From Desulfarculus sp. (GTDB lineage Bacteria; Desulfobacterota; Desulfarculia; Desulfarculales; Desulfarculaceae): DNA of 64,000 nucleotides. The translations under genes and the position numbers were made by a program. Positions 40,631 to 48,237 of the stretch are shown here, one piece after another (position 1 is the stretch's first letter; each line of letters starts with the position of its first letter). The stretch is taken from the NCBI GenBank assembly GCA_003605055.1, contig QZKP01000012.1, positions 1-64,000 of the forward strand, given 5' to 3'. The notes beneath the pieces were generated by a model, which searched no databases, was not told the DNA's origin, and worked only from the letters and a program-made list of their open reading frames with translations.

Positions 40631-41761
40631 ATGAAAGCCACCGTTTCCAGCAAGGACCTGGCCCGGCTGCTGGCCACCGCCAAGGGGCTGGTGGAACGCA
40701 AGGCAGAGCAGCCGGCCCTGCGCAACGTGCTGCTTCAAGCCGAAGGCACGGAGGTCAGGCTGCGGGCCACGGACTTAGAGACCACTTATATCGGCGCCTG
40801 CGCGGCCATGGTGGACGAGGCCGGCGAGCTCTGTCTACCGGCCCATAAGTTAGCCGAAGCAGCCAAAGCCCTGCCCGCAGAAAACGCCCACCTGACGGCC
40901 GAAGGCCCGGACCTGGTAATAGAGGCCGCCAAACTTCGTTATCTCTTGCGCGGCTTGGACCCTGTGGACTTTCCGGCCGCGCTCGAAGACGATACGCGCG
41001 CCGTGCCCTTGGAGGCGCAGGCCCTGGCCGGAGCCCTAAACCGGGTGATCTTCGCCGCCGCCAAGGAAGACACCCGCTACAACCTGGCGGGCGTGCGCCT
41101 GGAGGTGCGCGAGGACAACGCGGACCTGCTCCTGCGCATGGTGGCCACCAACGGCCACGTGCTCTGCCTGTGCGACCTGGACCTAGACCCGGCCGACAAC
41201 GCCATGGCCCTGCTGGAGGAGTTCAAGGCCGGGGCCCTGCTGCCCAACCGGGCGGCCAAGGCCATGCTGGGCATGCTGCCCAAGGAAGGCGAGGTGACCC
41301 TGGGCCTGGGCCGCGATTGGACCACGCTCCGGGTCAACGGCGATCTGCTCCGGGTGCGCAACCCGGAGTGCGATTTCCCCGATTACGACAAGGTGATCCC
41401 CAGCCGGCCGCCGCTCCAGGCCATCGTGCCCCGCCAAAAACTGGTCCAGGTGGCCAAGCGGGTGGCCCTGATCGAGGGCGGCCGGGAGCGGCGGCTGACC
41501 CTGAAGTTTTCCGAAGGGCTGCTGGAGCTCAGCGCGGCCAACCCCGACCTGGGCGAGGCCCGCGAGCACCTGGAGATCGAGTGGCCCCGCGGCGAAATGA
41601 CCCTGGGCCTGAACGCCCGTTATCTGTTGGACGTATGCGGGGCTCTGAGCAGCGAGGAGATCAGCCTGGGGATCAAGGACGAACACTCGCAGGTGACCAT
41701 CGCCGCCGACAGCGAGGGGGACAGCCGGTTCCTGGGCATTATCATGCCCATGAGGTTGTAA
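40631..41761 (+). CDS. Phage-encoded DNA polymerase III beta sliding clamp (DnaN-like)
   Basis: 376 residues, full length for DnaN, with the three-fold clamp repeat. Marks: ALRNVLLQAEGTEVRLRATD (about 30-49), FAAAKEDTRYNLAGVRLEV (about 138-156), VATNGHVL (about 170-177) and the canonical C-terminal end FLGIIMPMRL that forms the clamp-binding pocket. It would encircle DNA and recruit polymerase. Phage-borne beta clamps are unusual because most lambdoid phages use the host clamp. ATG 40631 follows GGAGCCGC. Confidence 0.9.
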   Translation: MKATVSSKDLARLLATAKGLVERKAEQPALRNVLLQAEGTEVRLRATDLETTYIGACAAMVDEAGELCLPAHKLAEAAKALPAENAHLTAEGPDLVIEAAKLRYLLRGLDPVDFPAALEDDTRAVPLEAQALAGALNRVIFAAAKEDTRYNLAGVRLEVREDNADLLLRMVATNGHVLCLCDLDLDPADNAMALLEEFKAGALLPNRAAKAMLGMLPKEGEVTLGLGRDWTTLRVNGDLLRVRNPECDFPDYDKVIPSRPPLQAIVPRQKLVQVAKRVALIEGGRERRLTLKFSEGLLELSAANPDLGEAREHLEIEWPRGEMTLGLNARYLLDVCGALSSEEISLGIKDEHSQVTIAADSEGDSRFLGIIMPMRL

Positions 41762-41766
41762 CAGCC

Positions 41767-41853
41767 ATGAGCCGCGCCACAGAGACAGTTTTCTACCTAT
41801 TGGCCCTGCTGGCCGGCCTGGCCTGCGCCTGGGCCGGGCCGCTGGGAAGGTGA
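41767..41853 (+). CDS. 28-residue hydrophobic miniprotein
   Basis: ATG 41767 to TGA 41851-41853, 5 bp after the clamp stop. One helix (VFYLLALLAGLACAWAG). The GTG of the next frame overlaps its stop. Very short, so support rests on the tight packing. Confidence 0.4.
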   Translation: MSRATETVFYLLALLAGLACAWAGPLGR

Positions 41854-41855
41854 GC

Positions 41856-42149
41856 ATGGATACTCCTTCGCTTTGGCCTCAGTCCAATGTGGAACAGTGG
41901 GGAGGCAACGGCCTCCGGCGGCTGTTCCGGCAGTTCGACCGGCTCACCGCAGCCAGCCTGGAGATCGAGGCCGAGGCCCTGCGCCTTTTCCCCACCCAGG
42001 ACAGCATCCTTCATTCCGAGCGGGCCGAGGTCGAGCCCGGGCGGGAGGTGGAGATCCTGGCCCCGCGGGCGGCGTTCCTGGCCTTTGTGCTGCGCCACGA
42101 GGCCGCGCTGGCCCGGCGGCAAAAGGAGGCCCGATGCGCGCGTTCGTAG
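41856..42149 (+). CDS. Unknown 97-residue phage protein
   Basis: A helical, charged protein (RLFRQFDRLTAASLEIEAEA; FLAFVLRHEAALARRQKE). ATG 41856 follows GGAAGGTGAGC; a GTG two codons earlier is possible. No family recognised. It overlaps the next gene by 16 bp. Confidence 0.55.
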   Translation: MDTPSLWPQSNVEQWGGNGLRRLFRQFDRLTAASLEIEAEALRLFPTQDSILHSERAEVEPGREVEILAPRAAFLAFVLRHEAALARRQKEARCARS

Positions 42150-42502
42150 CCCTGCAAACACCGCCGCCGGCGCCCAAGGTATTCCGCTGCTACCATTGCC
42201 CGGCCACGGCGGTGACCAACAACGGCCGGCCGCCGGTCACCTGGCGCCGGCCCTGGAGCGGCCGCATCGCACTCGGTCAAGACGAGCCCCTGGCCTGCCC
42301 GGCTTGCCAGGAGCGGACGCGGCCGCAACCCAAATCGTCTCCCTCCGCCCGGGCCGGGCGTCTCGACCGCGCCCCGGCGTGCCCAAGCTCCGTGCCGGCC
42401 GAGGCCCATCGGGCTGCAAATCCCAACCCGGGATCGCCTGGCTCACACCCCCACACGGCCGCCGGGCCGGGCGCAACGGAGCAAGCCCGGCGGTCTTTTT
42501 AG
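42134..42502 (+). CDS. Small protein with an N-terminal zinc-ribbon-like Cys pair set
   Basis: 122 residues, with CYHCP (about 19-23) and CPACQERT (about 55-62), suggesting a zinc ribbon, then a disordered Pro/Ser/Arg-rich tail. ATG 42134 follows AAAAGGAGGCCCG. No family recognised; the tail composition makes the true 3' end less certain. Confidence 0.45.
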   Translation: MRAFVALQTPPPAPKVFRCYHCPATAVTNNGRPPVTWRRPWSGRIALGQDEPLACPACQERTRPQPKSSPSARAGRLDRAPACPSSVPAEAHRAANPNPGSPGSHPHTAAGPGATEQARRSF

Positions 42503-42513
42503 GAGGAGCGGCG

Positions 42514-42753
42514 ATGCGATACTTGCTGGATACCTGCCCAGTCTGCGGCAAAGCGCACGCCGCCAATGCGGCGGGGGCGTTGCGAATAAGCATCGTGGTG
42601 CAGGGCAAGCCCGCCGACGCGCTGACAAGCGACACCATCCCCGTGTCGCCCATCGCCCGCAAGTGCCTGCCCGGCGCGGTGCTGCTGGTCCGGGAGCACC
42701 TGATCCCCGGCCTGCTGGAGATGCTGGGCGCGGAGGAGGAGGGGCAGGAATGA
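42514..42753 (+). CDS. Small CxxC protein, unknown
   Basis: 79 residues beginning MRYLLDTCPVCGKAH; a later Cys (ARKCLPG) may complete a metal site. ATG 42514 follows TTTTTAGGAGGAGCGGCG, a strong site that fixes the start. Overlaps the next gene by 4 nt (ATGA). Confidence 0.6.
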   Translation: MRYLLDTCPVCGKAHAANAAGALRISIVVQGKPADALTSDTIPVSPIARKCLPGAVLLVREHLIPGLLEMLGAEEEGQE

Positions 42754-42935
42754 GCGGCGACACGGAGATGAAATTCCCCGCTGGCATGTTCAAGGGCCGG
42801 TCGGTGGAAGACTGTCCGGGTTGGTACCTGCGGCGGGTGGCCGAGAACTGGAAAGAGCGCACCGAGCAGGACAAGGCGCTGATGCGGGCCGTCAACACGG
42901 AGTTGGAATTCAGGGAAAGGCACGGGGAGCCATGA
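42750..42935 (+). CDS. DUF3820-like small protein
   Basis: 61 residues. FPAGMFKGRSVEDCPGWYLR (about 9-28) matches the compact F-G-K-x-K-G ... P-x-x-Y-L-x pattern of DUF3820-type phage proteins, function unknown. ATG 42750 overlaps the previous stop. Confidence 0.6.
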   Translation: MSGDTEMKFPAGMFKGRSVEDCPGWYLRRVAENWKERTEQDKALMRAVNTELEFRERHGEP

Positions 42936-42973
42936 GCGGTGTTGACCTGATCGCGGCAGAGCGGCAGCCATGA
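42932..42973 (+). pseudogene. 13-codon remnant of an AERQRQ-type phage protein
   Basis: ATG 42932 to TGA 42971 reads MSGVDLIAAERQP. This is the N-terminus usual for phage proteins that begin (x)G(I/V)(D/E)LIAAERQRQ and continue for about 100 residues. Here it stops after 13 codons at the ATG of the next gene. It looks like a deletion relic kept as a ribosome-binding leader for the next gene. Confidence 0.5.
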
Positions 42974-43245
42974 GCGGCTACCTCGTGTTTCCCCCCCGCA
43001 CGCGCCTCTGGTGGTGGAAGCGCCGCGATCAGGTGCTGGAGGCGCTGCTCTTCGCTCTCACGGCCGCGGCCATCTGGGCGGCCAACGCGCCGGAGCACCG
43101 GCTGCTGGGCAGCGTCCTGGGGCTGATCTCCGCGCCGTTGTGGGTGTGGTTCACGGCTCGCGACGGCCGCTGGTTCTTGGCTGCGGCCAGCGTGGTCTGC
43201 GGCGCGGCCTGGGCGCGGGGACTGGCCGAGCTGATCTGGAGTTGA
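42970..43245 (+). CDS. Small membrane protein of the early region
   Basis: 91 residues, with two or three hydrophobic helices (VLEALLFALTAAAIWAA; LLGSVLGLISAPLWVWF; FLAAASVVCGAAWARGLAEL) and a Trp/Arg-rich cytosolic N-terminus. Overlaps the remnant above by ATGA. Unknown function. Confidence 0.6.
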   Translation: MSGYLVFPPRTRLWWWKRRDQVLEALLFALTAAAIWAANAPEHRLLGSVLGLISAPLWVWFTARDGRWFLAAASVVCGAAWARGLAELIWS

Positions 43246-43249
43246 CGGC

Positions 43250-43495
43250 GTGAGCACGTCCCACGACGATCTAGGGGCGCTGGCGGTGCGGCGGGCGCGG
43301 CAGGCCCGCGCGGCCGAGGCGCTGATCCGGGACTTCGGCGGCGGGGCCACCCTGCGCCAGGTGGCGGAGCGGGCCCGGCGGCAGAGCGCGCGGCTCAACG
43401 CCCGCTGCCTGCGCATGCGCCAGGCCGCCGAGTGCGGCCCCCGGCCCAGCGAGCAGCGGCTGAACCTGGACGAGCTGCTGGGGGCGGGGGCGTGA
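43250..43495 (+). CDS. Small basic helical protein
   Basis: 81 residues, Arg/Ala-rich, possibly a DNA-binding helical protein (GGGATLRQVAERARRQSARL, about 27-46, could be a helix-turn-helix). Start GTG 43250. Abuts the next gene with no gap. Confidence 0.5.
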   Translation: MSTSHDDLGALAVRRARQARAAEALIRDFGGGATLRQVAERARRQSARLNARCLRMRQAAECGPRPSEQRLNLDELLGAGA

Positions 43496-44299
43496 GTGGA
43501 GGCGCTGCTCACGCACCAGTGCCGCCGGCGCGAGGGAGTGCGGCTCACGGCCAGCGGCTGCGCCGCGCGGCTGAAGCGGCTGGCGGGCGTGGATCTGCAC
43601 CGGGTGCGAACCGGGGACGAGGCGCTGCTGGAAATCGCGCTGCAATGCGGCGACTGCCCAGGGCCGGCGCCCCTGGAGGAGCCGGTGACGGTCACCGGCC
43701 TGGCCGGGCCCGCGCCGCGCAGGAAAAAGGGAGGCTCCAAGGTGCCTGACATCTGCCGGACCAAGGGCTGTGGCCGCTTCCAGGCCGTGGACGACGCGGG
43801 CAGGCCGCTGGGCTATTGCGCGGACTGCCTGAAAAAGCAGGAGGGCGCGCCGCCGCCCGCGCCCGCGCCCAAAAAGGAGAAGCCGGTGAGAGAGAAACCC
43901 CCTGAGGCCGCGCTCCTGTGCCCGCACTGCGGCCAGCGGCCCCAGACCAAAGACAAGAACGGCAAGTGGGCGGGCCGCTGCACCCCCTGCTCCCGGGAAA
44001 ACGCCAAGCAGATGAGCACGCCGGAGGCCCACGCCAAGGGCGTGGCCACGCGGGCGGCCAAGCTGGCGCGGGCGCGACAGGAGGGCGTGCTGGAGGGCCT
44101 GCGCCTGGGAAAGCGGCAGGCTGAGGCGGTGATCCATGACCGGCTGGGGGAGGCCCTGCACATGCGGCGGGACGAGCTGGCCATGCTGCTGGCGGAGCCA
44201 GAGGTCAGCGCCACCGACCTGCGGCGGGGCATCGTGGATATGATCGCCGCCCTGGACGCGGCGGCCACGGCCGGGGCGCTGCCGGGGTGGGAAGGGTAG
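43496..44299 (+). CDS. Multi-zinc-ribbon phage protein
   Basis: 267 residues from GTG 43496. Three Cys clusters: a CxxC near residue 60 (QCGDCPG), CRTKGCGRF ... YCADCLKK (about 87-115) and LCPHCGQRP ... CTPCSRENA (about 140-168). The C-terminal 100 residues are helical. Looks like a nucleic-acid-binding zinc protein; no family recognised. Next gene starts 4 bp after its stop. Confidence 0.6.
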   Translation: MEALLTHQCRRREGVRLTASGCAARLKRLAGVDLHRVRTGDEALLEIALQCGDCPGPAPLEEPVTVTGLAGPAPRRKKGGSKVPDICRTKGCGRFQAVDDAGRPLGYCADCLKKQEGAPPPAPAPKKEKPVREKPPEAALLCPHCGQRPQTKDKNGKWAGRCTPCSRENAKQMSTPEAHAKGVATRAAKLARARQEGVLEGLRLGKRQAEAVIHDRLGEALHMRRDELAMLLAEPEVSATDLRRGIVDMIAALDAAATAGALPGWEG

Positions 44300-44303
44300 C
44301 GGG

Positions 44304-45089
44304 GTGAGCGTGATCTACGAGCCAAGGGGCCGGGCCAGGGAATACGCGCCCCTGGCCTGCAACCTGTACGTGGGCTGCGCCCACGGCTGCACCTATTGCT
44401 GGGCGGCCGCCTTCGCGGTGAAACAGGGGCTGGTCCAGAGCCGCGCCGAGTTCCACGCCAGCCCACGCCCGCGTCTGGGAGTGCTCAAAAATTTCGCCCG
44501 CGAGGCCGAGGCGCTGGGGGCGGCCAAGGACCAGCGGCCGGTGCAGCTCTGCTTTACCACCGACCCCTGCCAGCCCATCGAGGCCGAGCACCATCTGACC
44601 CGCGACGCCCTGCGGATCATGGCCGAGAACGGACTGCGCGCCCAGGTGCTCACCAAGGGCGACGCGGCGGGACTGGGCACCATCAACAAGCTGGCCTGGC
44701 GGCCGGACAACCTGTTCGGCGCGAGCCTGTGCTCGTTGGGCGGCGAGGGCCTGGAGGAGTGGGAGCCGGGGGCCATCAGCCCGGTGCGCCGGGTCGCCGG
44801 TCTAGCCAAGGCCAAGGACCTGGGCCTAACCACCTGGGTGAGCCTGGAGCCCACCATCTGGCCGGCGCGCAGCCTGAATCTGATCCGGGTGCTGGACGAG
44901 CGCGTGGACTGCTTTGCCGTGGGCAAGCTGAACTACGGCCAGCCGCCGGAGCCGGTGAACTGGGCCGAATACCGCGAGGCGGCCGTGGCGCTGCTGGAAG
45001 CCCAAGGGCGGGAGCGGGTGCACAGCCCCGGCGACACGCGCCCCGGAGAGCGGACGTACCTGATCAAGCACGATCTGGAGGCGGCATGA
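44304..45089 (+). CDS. Radical SAM protein (SPL/SplB-like group)
   Basis: 261 residues. The radical SAM cluster motif is CAHGCTYCWA (about residues 25-34), set after YAPLACNLYVG, as in the small Spl-like radical SAM proteins. Later blocks CFTTDPCQPIE (about 83-93), QVLTKGDA (about 113-120) and WVSLEPTI (about 173-180) match the TIM-barrel strands of this group. Known relatives repair spore photoproduct, but this subgroup is broad and the substrate is unknown. Its presence in an early phage operon hints at DNA modification or repair. It is coupled to the next gene by ATGA. Confidence 0.8.
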   Translation: MSVIYEPRGRAREYAPLACNLYVGCAHGCTYCWAAAFAVKQGLVQSRAEFHASPRPRLGVLKNFAREAEALGAAKDQRPVQLCFTTDPCQPIEAEHHLTRDALRIMAENGLRAQVLTKGDAAGLGTINKLAWRPDNLFGASLCSLGGEGLEEWEPGAISPVRRVAGLAKAKDLGLTTWVSLEPTIWPARSLNLIRVLDERVDCFAVGKLNYGQPPEPVNWAEYREAAVALLEAQGRERVHSPGDTRPGERTYLIKHDLEAA

Positions 45090-45196
45090 TACGGCTGTTG
45101 ATCGCGGGCGCGGCGCTGCTGACGGCGGCGGCGACCCTGGGCATGGCCCTGGCCTGGTGGGCGGCCACGGCCAGAATAGAAGCGGCATTTCGGTAG
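45086..45196 (+). CDS. 36-residue membrane miniprotein
   Basis: ATG 45086 overlaps the radical SAM stop; stop TAG 45194-45196. One helix (LLIAGAALLTAAATLGMALA). Unknown; possibly an Rz/spanin-like or regulatory peptide but without supporting neighbours. Confidence 0.5.
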   Translation: MIRLLIAGAALLTAAATLGMALAWWAATARIEAAFR

Positions 45197-45240
45197 ATCG
45201 GCAGGGGAGTTTCGGTAGGAGATAGGAGAAAGGAGACAAA

Positions 45241-45426
45241 ATGACTTTTGAGGAATATCTGAAAAAACACCACGATCTAAAAATCATCGATCACGCCCTG
45301 CGGGCAGCAGTCGACGAAAAAGGTCAGGTGACATTTTATATCCATCCCGCAGATCGCGATGGCGACACCTTGGATTTTTTGGTCCAAGGCAACACCCTTT
45401 GGGCTAACCCCAACGTACGCTATTAG
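45241..45426 (+). CDS. Unknown 61-residue phage protein
   Basis: Lys/Asp-rich soluble protein (FEEYLKKHHDLKIIDHALRA; FYIHPADRDGDTLDFLVQGN). GAAAGGAGACAAA precedes ATG 45241. Less GC-rich than its neighbours, like the next gene. No family recognised. Confidence 0.6.
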   Translation: MTFEEYLKKHHDLKIIDHALRAAVDEKGQVTFYIHPADRDGDTLDFLVQGNTLWANPNVRY

Positions 45427-45435
45427 GAGGCCAGC

Positions 45436-45633
45436 ATGGATACGGGAGCCGGAAGATTCAAACCAGTCGTTTCTATGGAGCAATGGGGAGAGCTGCAAGG
45501 GATGCACCCCAATCACGGAGGGACGTTTCGGGTCGGCGAAGAGCTGGAGATCAAAGGGTCGCGATTCAGAGTGAAAAAAATCAAGCCCAAGGAATTGGTG
45601 CTGAAGCTTTTACCCAAAGACCCAGGCAACTAA
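45436..45633 (+). CDS. Unknown 65-residue phage protein
   Basis: MEQWGELQGMHPNHGGTFRV with a basic C-terminus (RFRVKKIKPKELVLKLL) that looks like a small beta-barrel. TTAGGAGGCCAGC precedes ATG 45436. Same lower-GC block as the previous gene, suggesting joint acquisition. Confidence 0.6.
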   Translation: MDTGAGRFKPVVSMEQWGELQGMHPNHGGTFRVGEELEIKGSRFRVKKIKPKELVLKLLPKDPGN

Positions 45634-45694
45634 CCACAAACCCGGCCCAACCCTTGCACCTGAGCGGGGTCAAACCATAGCAGGAGGCTGCAAA

Positions 45695-46240
45695 ATGCGG
45701 ACCATGACCAAGCACCGGCTGTGGATAATCGGCTGGACAGCGGTGGGGCTGGTGTCCCTGCTGCTGCTGGCCCAGGGCGCGCGCGGCAAGGAGATCAGGT
45801 ACACGGCCGCCGTCATCGCCGCGCACGACGCGGACACCTACACCCGCTGGGACGAGGAGCTGGGCGGGGTGCCGCTGCGCCTGGCCTGCGCGGACGCGCC
45901 GGAGAAGCCCACCCCGCGACGGACGCTCCAGCCCGGCGCCAATCAGGCCGCCAGGTTCGCGGCCCGGCTGGTGCTGGGCGAGAAGGTGCTGGCGGCGCAC
46001 GTGGGCGGCAGCTACAGGCGCGAGATCGTTCACGTCGCGCTGCCCGACGGCCGCGACCTGGCCGCGGTGCTGGTGCGCGCGGGCTGGGCCTGGGCCGAGG
46101 TGAAGTACCCCTACTGCCGGGCCAAGGCCGCGGAGCTGCTGCGCCTGGAGGCCGAGGCGCGGGCGGCCAAGCGCGGGCTCTGGGGCCTGCCGGGCAAACC
46201 GGTGCGGCCCTGCCGCTGGCGAGGGAAGGAGTGCGAATGA
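45695..46240 (+). CDS. Secreted thermonuclease-family (SNase-like) nuclease
   Basis: 181 residues with a signal peptide (1-31: MTKHRLWIIGW ... AQGARG) and a staphylococcal-nuclease fold: AHDADTYTRW (about 42-51), LRLACADAPEKPTP (about 60-73), ARLVLGEKV (about 89-97) and the C-terminal AEARAAKRGLWG. It would act outside the cytosol. Coupled to the next gene by ATGA. Confidence 0.85.
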   Translation: MRTMTKHRLWIIGWTAVGLVSLLLLAQGARGKEIRYTAAVIAAHDADTYTRWDEELGGVPLRLACADAPEKPTPRRTLQPGANQAARFAARLVLGEKVLAAHVGGSYRREIVHVALPDGRDLAAVLVRAGWAWAEVKYPYCRAKAAELLRLEAEARAAKRGLWGLPGKPVRPCRWRGKECE

Positions 46241-46605
46241 GCCTAACCTTTGCCGATGCGATAGCCCGGCGCAAACTGAGTGCGCCTCCCGAATGGGAGG
46301 GCTGCACCTACAAATGGATGGACGGAACGCGGGACTTGATTATCTCAGGCAGCGTTCCTCGCCGCCTGATTCGCGGTCCCAACAAAGGTCAAAAGCGGTG
46401 GGCCAGGCCCTTGCAGACGGCCGTGGTGACGCGAGAGGAAATAGAGACGGAGGCCCAAAGGTACGAGGCGGAGACCGGAAACTGCTCCAAGTGCGAGGGA
46501 AAAGGCAAAGTCTTCCGAGAGTGGAGTATCGAGACCGGCACCCGCTACGCGCCCTGCCCCAAATGCCAGGGAACCGGCAAAGCCAAGGGCGAGCCCCAGC
46601 CATGA
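46237..46605 (+). CDS. Protein with DnaJ-type CxxCxGxG zinc motif
   Basis: 122 residues; two motifs CSKCEGKGK (about 83-91) and CPKCQGTGK (about 107-115) make one DnaJ-like zinc unit. The N-terminal part resembles no known domain. Overlaps both neighbours by 4 nt. Confidence 0.65.
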   Translation: MSLTFADAIARRKLSAPPEWEGCTYKWMDGTRDLIISGSVPRRLIRGPNKGQKRWARPLQTAVVTREEIETEAQRYEAETGNCSKCEGKGKVFREWSIETGTRYAPCPKCQGTGKAKGEPQP

Positions 46606-47459
46606 GCATGCCCTGCTTCGCGGTGTGGGCGCCCTGGGGCAGCTTGATCATGGCCGGCGCCAAGGACGTGGAGAACCGGCGCCGGCCGGCGCCCGCCCGG
46701 TACACGCTGCCCCTGGAGGTGCTGGTGTACCAGGGGGCGCGGTGGGACCACACCCTGGAGATGGGCCGATTCGTGGACCTGCTGGGCGGCCAAGCGCAGG
46801 TGGCCGAGTTGTTGGCCAGGGCCTGGCAGCGCGAGCGCATCCTGGGCTGGGACCTGATAGCCCTGTGGCTGGGCCTGCAAATAGACCTGGCCCGGCGGGC
46901 CATCCTGGGCACGGTCAAGATCACCGGCTGCCGGCAGGACAGCAAGAGCCGATGGGCCGCGCCTGGCGCTTGGCACTGGGAGCTTGCCGATCCTAAACCC
47001 TTTGATCGGCCGGTGACCTACCTGGCCGGCCGCCGGGCCAATTCGTTTTTTCTGGCCCCCAGCCCCAACGAGCACGAATTATTCAAGCCCCACGACGGCC
47101 GCACGCGCCGGGTGGACGTGCGGGTGGAGTGCCCGGACGTGATGATCACCCAGCCGGGGCGGTGGGGGAATCCTTTCAGGACTAGGAGAGTTGATAGCCG
47201 CTGGGCCGTAGAGCAATGGGACAGAGATTTTGGGCAGTGGGTTGATTTACGTAATCGATATCTGAAGCCCTACGGCCCTTGCGATACCAAGGCCGCGGCG
47301 CTGGGGGCGTGCATCAAGGCCTATGAATCATGGTTACGGTCAAACGGCCAGCTCATGGCCCGCCTGCCCGAGCTGAAAGGCAAGCGCCTGGGCTGCTACT
47401 GCCGGGCTGACCAGCCCTGCCATGGCGACGTGCTGGTGCGGCTGGCGGAGGAGACGTGA
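46602..47459 (+). CDS. ASCH-like / DUF4326 fusion protein
   Basis: 285 residues. N-terminal ASCH-type start FAVWAPWGSLIMAGAKDVEN (about 6-25) with YQGARWDH, a fold that binds modified nucleosides or RNA. C-terminal DUF4326 (about 175-285): CPDVMITQPGRWGNPFR, YESWLRS, LKGKRLGCYCRADQPCHGDV with the conserved Cys/His set. Fusion of the two suggests a role in modified-nucleotide metabolism; that is inference. Confidence 0.75.
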   Translation: MSMPCFAVWAPWGSLIMAGAKDVENRRRPAPARYTLPLEVLVYQGARWDHTLEMGRFVDLLGGQAQVAELLARAWQRERILGWDLIALWLGLQIDLARRAILGTVKITGCRQDSKSRWAAPGAWHWELADPKPFDRPVTYLAGRRANSFFLAPSPNEHELFKPHDGRTRRVDVRVECPDVMITQPGRWGNPFRTRRVDSRWAVEQWDRDFGQWVDLRNRYLKPYGPCDTKAAALGACIKAYESWLRSNGQLMARLPELKGKRLGCYCRADQPCHGDVLVRLAEET

Positions 47460-47671
47460 ACCGATCTGAGATTTACCGGGCCCTGGGCTATGAGTCCTGC
47501 CCGCAGCGGGAGGAGTGCGCCGGCTGCGGCTGGGCCCGGCAGGACGGGCAAACCCGCAAGTGGCGCTGCTTCCGGCCCCGGGCCCTGGCGCTGAACGGAG
47601 ACGAGCTGCTGATGGTGAGCGCGCGGGGCTGGTGCCCGGCGTGGATCAAAAACGCAGAGGCGGCGGCGTGA
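47456..47671 (+). CDS. Small Cys-rich phage protein
   Basis: 71 residues with CPQREECAGCGW (about 15-26), a later Cys in WRCFRP and one in GWCPAW, probably binding one zinc. GTGA overlaps with both neighbours. Unknown. Confidence 0.55.
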   Translation: MNRSEIYRALGYESCPQREECAGCGWARQDGQTRKWRCFRPRALALNGDELLMVSARGWCPAWIKNAEAAA

Positions 47672-48237
47672 TCCTGATAGACGCCCAGGGGCACATAGCC
47701 AGCACCGACAGCGCCGAGGAGCTACACGCCTTCGCTGCCCGTCTGGGCCTGCGCCGGGAGTGGTACCAGGGCGGCAGGCACCCTCACTACGATCTGACCA
47801 CCGAGCGGGCCCGGCAACGGGCACTGGCCGCCGGCGCGGTCCTCGTCATGCCGACGCTTCTGGCGGTCTGGGCCTGGTGGAGCCGGCGCGAACCAACTGC
47901 GCCGATTTTGGTGGCCCTGGGCCGCTGGCGCATGGACCTGGGCGACGAGGCCGCGCTACAGGGGCAGATCGCCCATGCCCTGAAGGCCGCGGGTCTGCCC
48001 TTCACGCGCGAGGCCCAGCTTTCCCCCCGGGACCGGATTGATTTCATGGTGGGGCCGGTGGGCATGGAGGTCAAGATCAAGGGCGGGCCCGCGGAGATAA
48101 AGCGCCAGTGCGCCCGCTACTGCGAGACGGGTCGCATCGGGGCTCTGATCCTGGCCACCCGCCGGCGCATCGGCCTGCCGGCCGAGATCGCGGGCGTGCC
48201 CTGCCTGGAGCTGAACCTGTCGGAGGCGTGGATGTGA
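47668..48237 (+). CDS. DUF4031 protein with a nuclease-like C-terminal domain
   Basis: 189 residues from GTG 47668. The N-terminal two thirds contain the DUF4031 pattern LGLRREWYQGG ... HPHYDLTTERARQRALAAGA (about 28-60). The C-terminal part has a PD-(D/E)xK-like core: RDRIDFMVGPVGMEVKIKGG (D...E.K) followed by AEIKRQCARYCETGRIGALI, as in VRR/Hjc-type nucleases. A phage nuclease acting beside the helicase that follows (GTGA overlap) is plausible. Confidence 0.65.
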   Translation: MILIDAQGHIASTDSAEELHAFAARLGLRREWYQGGRHPHYDLTTERARQRALAAGAVLVMPTLLAVWAWWSRREPTAPILVALGRWRMDLGDEAALQGQIAHALKAAGLPFTREAQLSPRDRIDFMVGPVGMEVKIKGGPAEIKRQCARYCETGRIGALILATRRRIGLPAEIAGVPCLELNLSEAWM

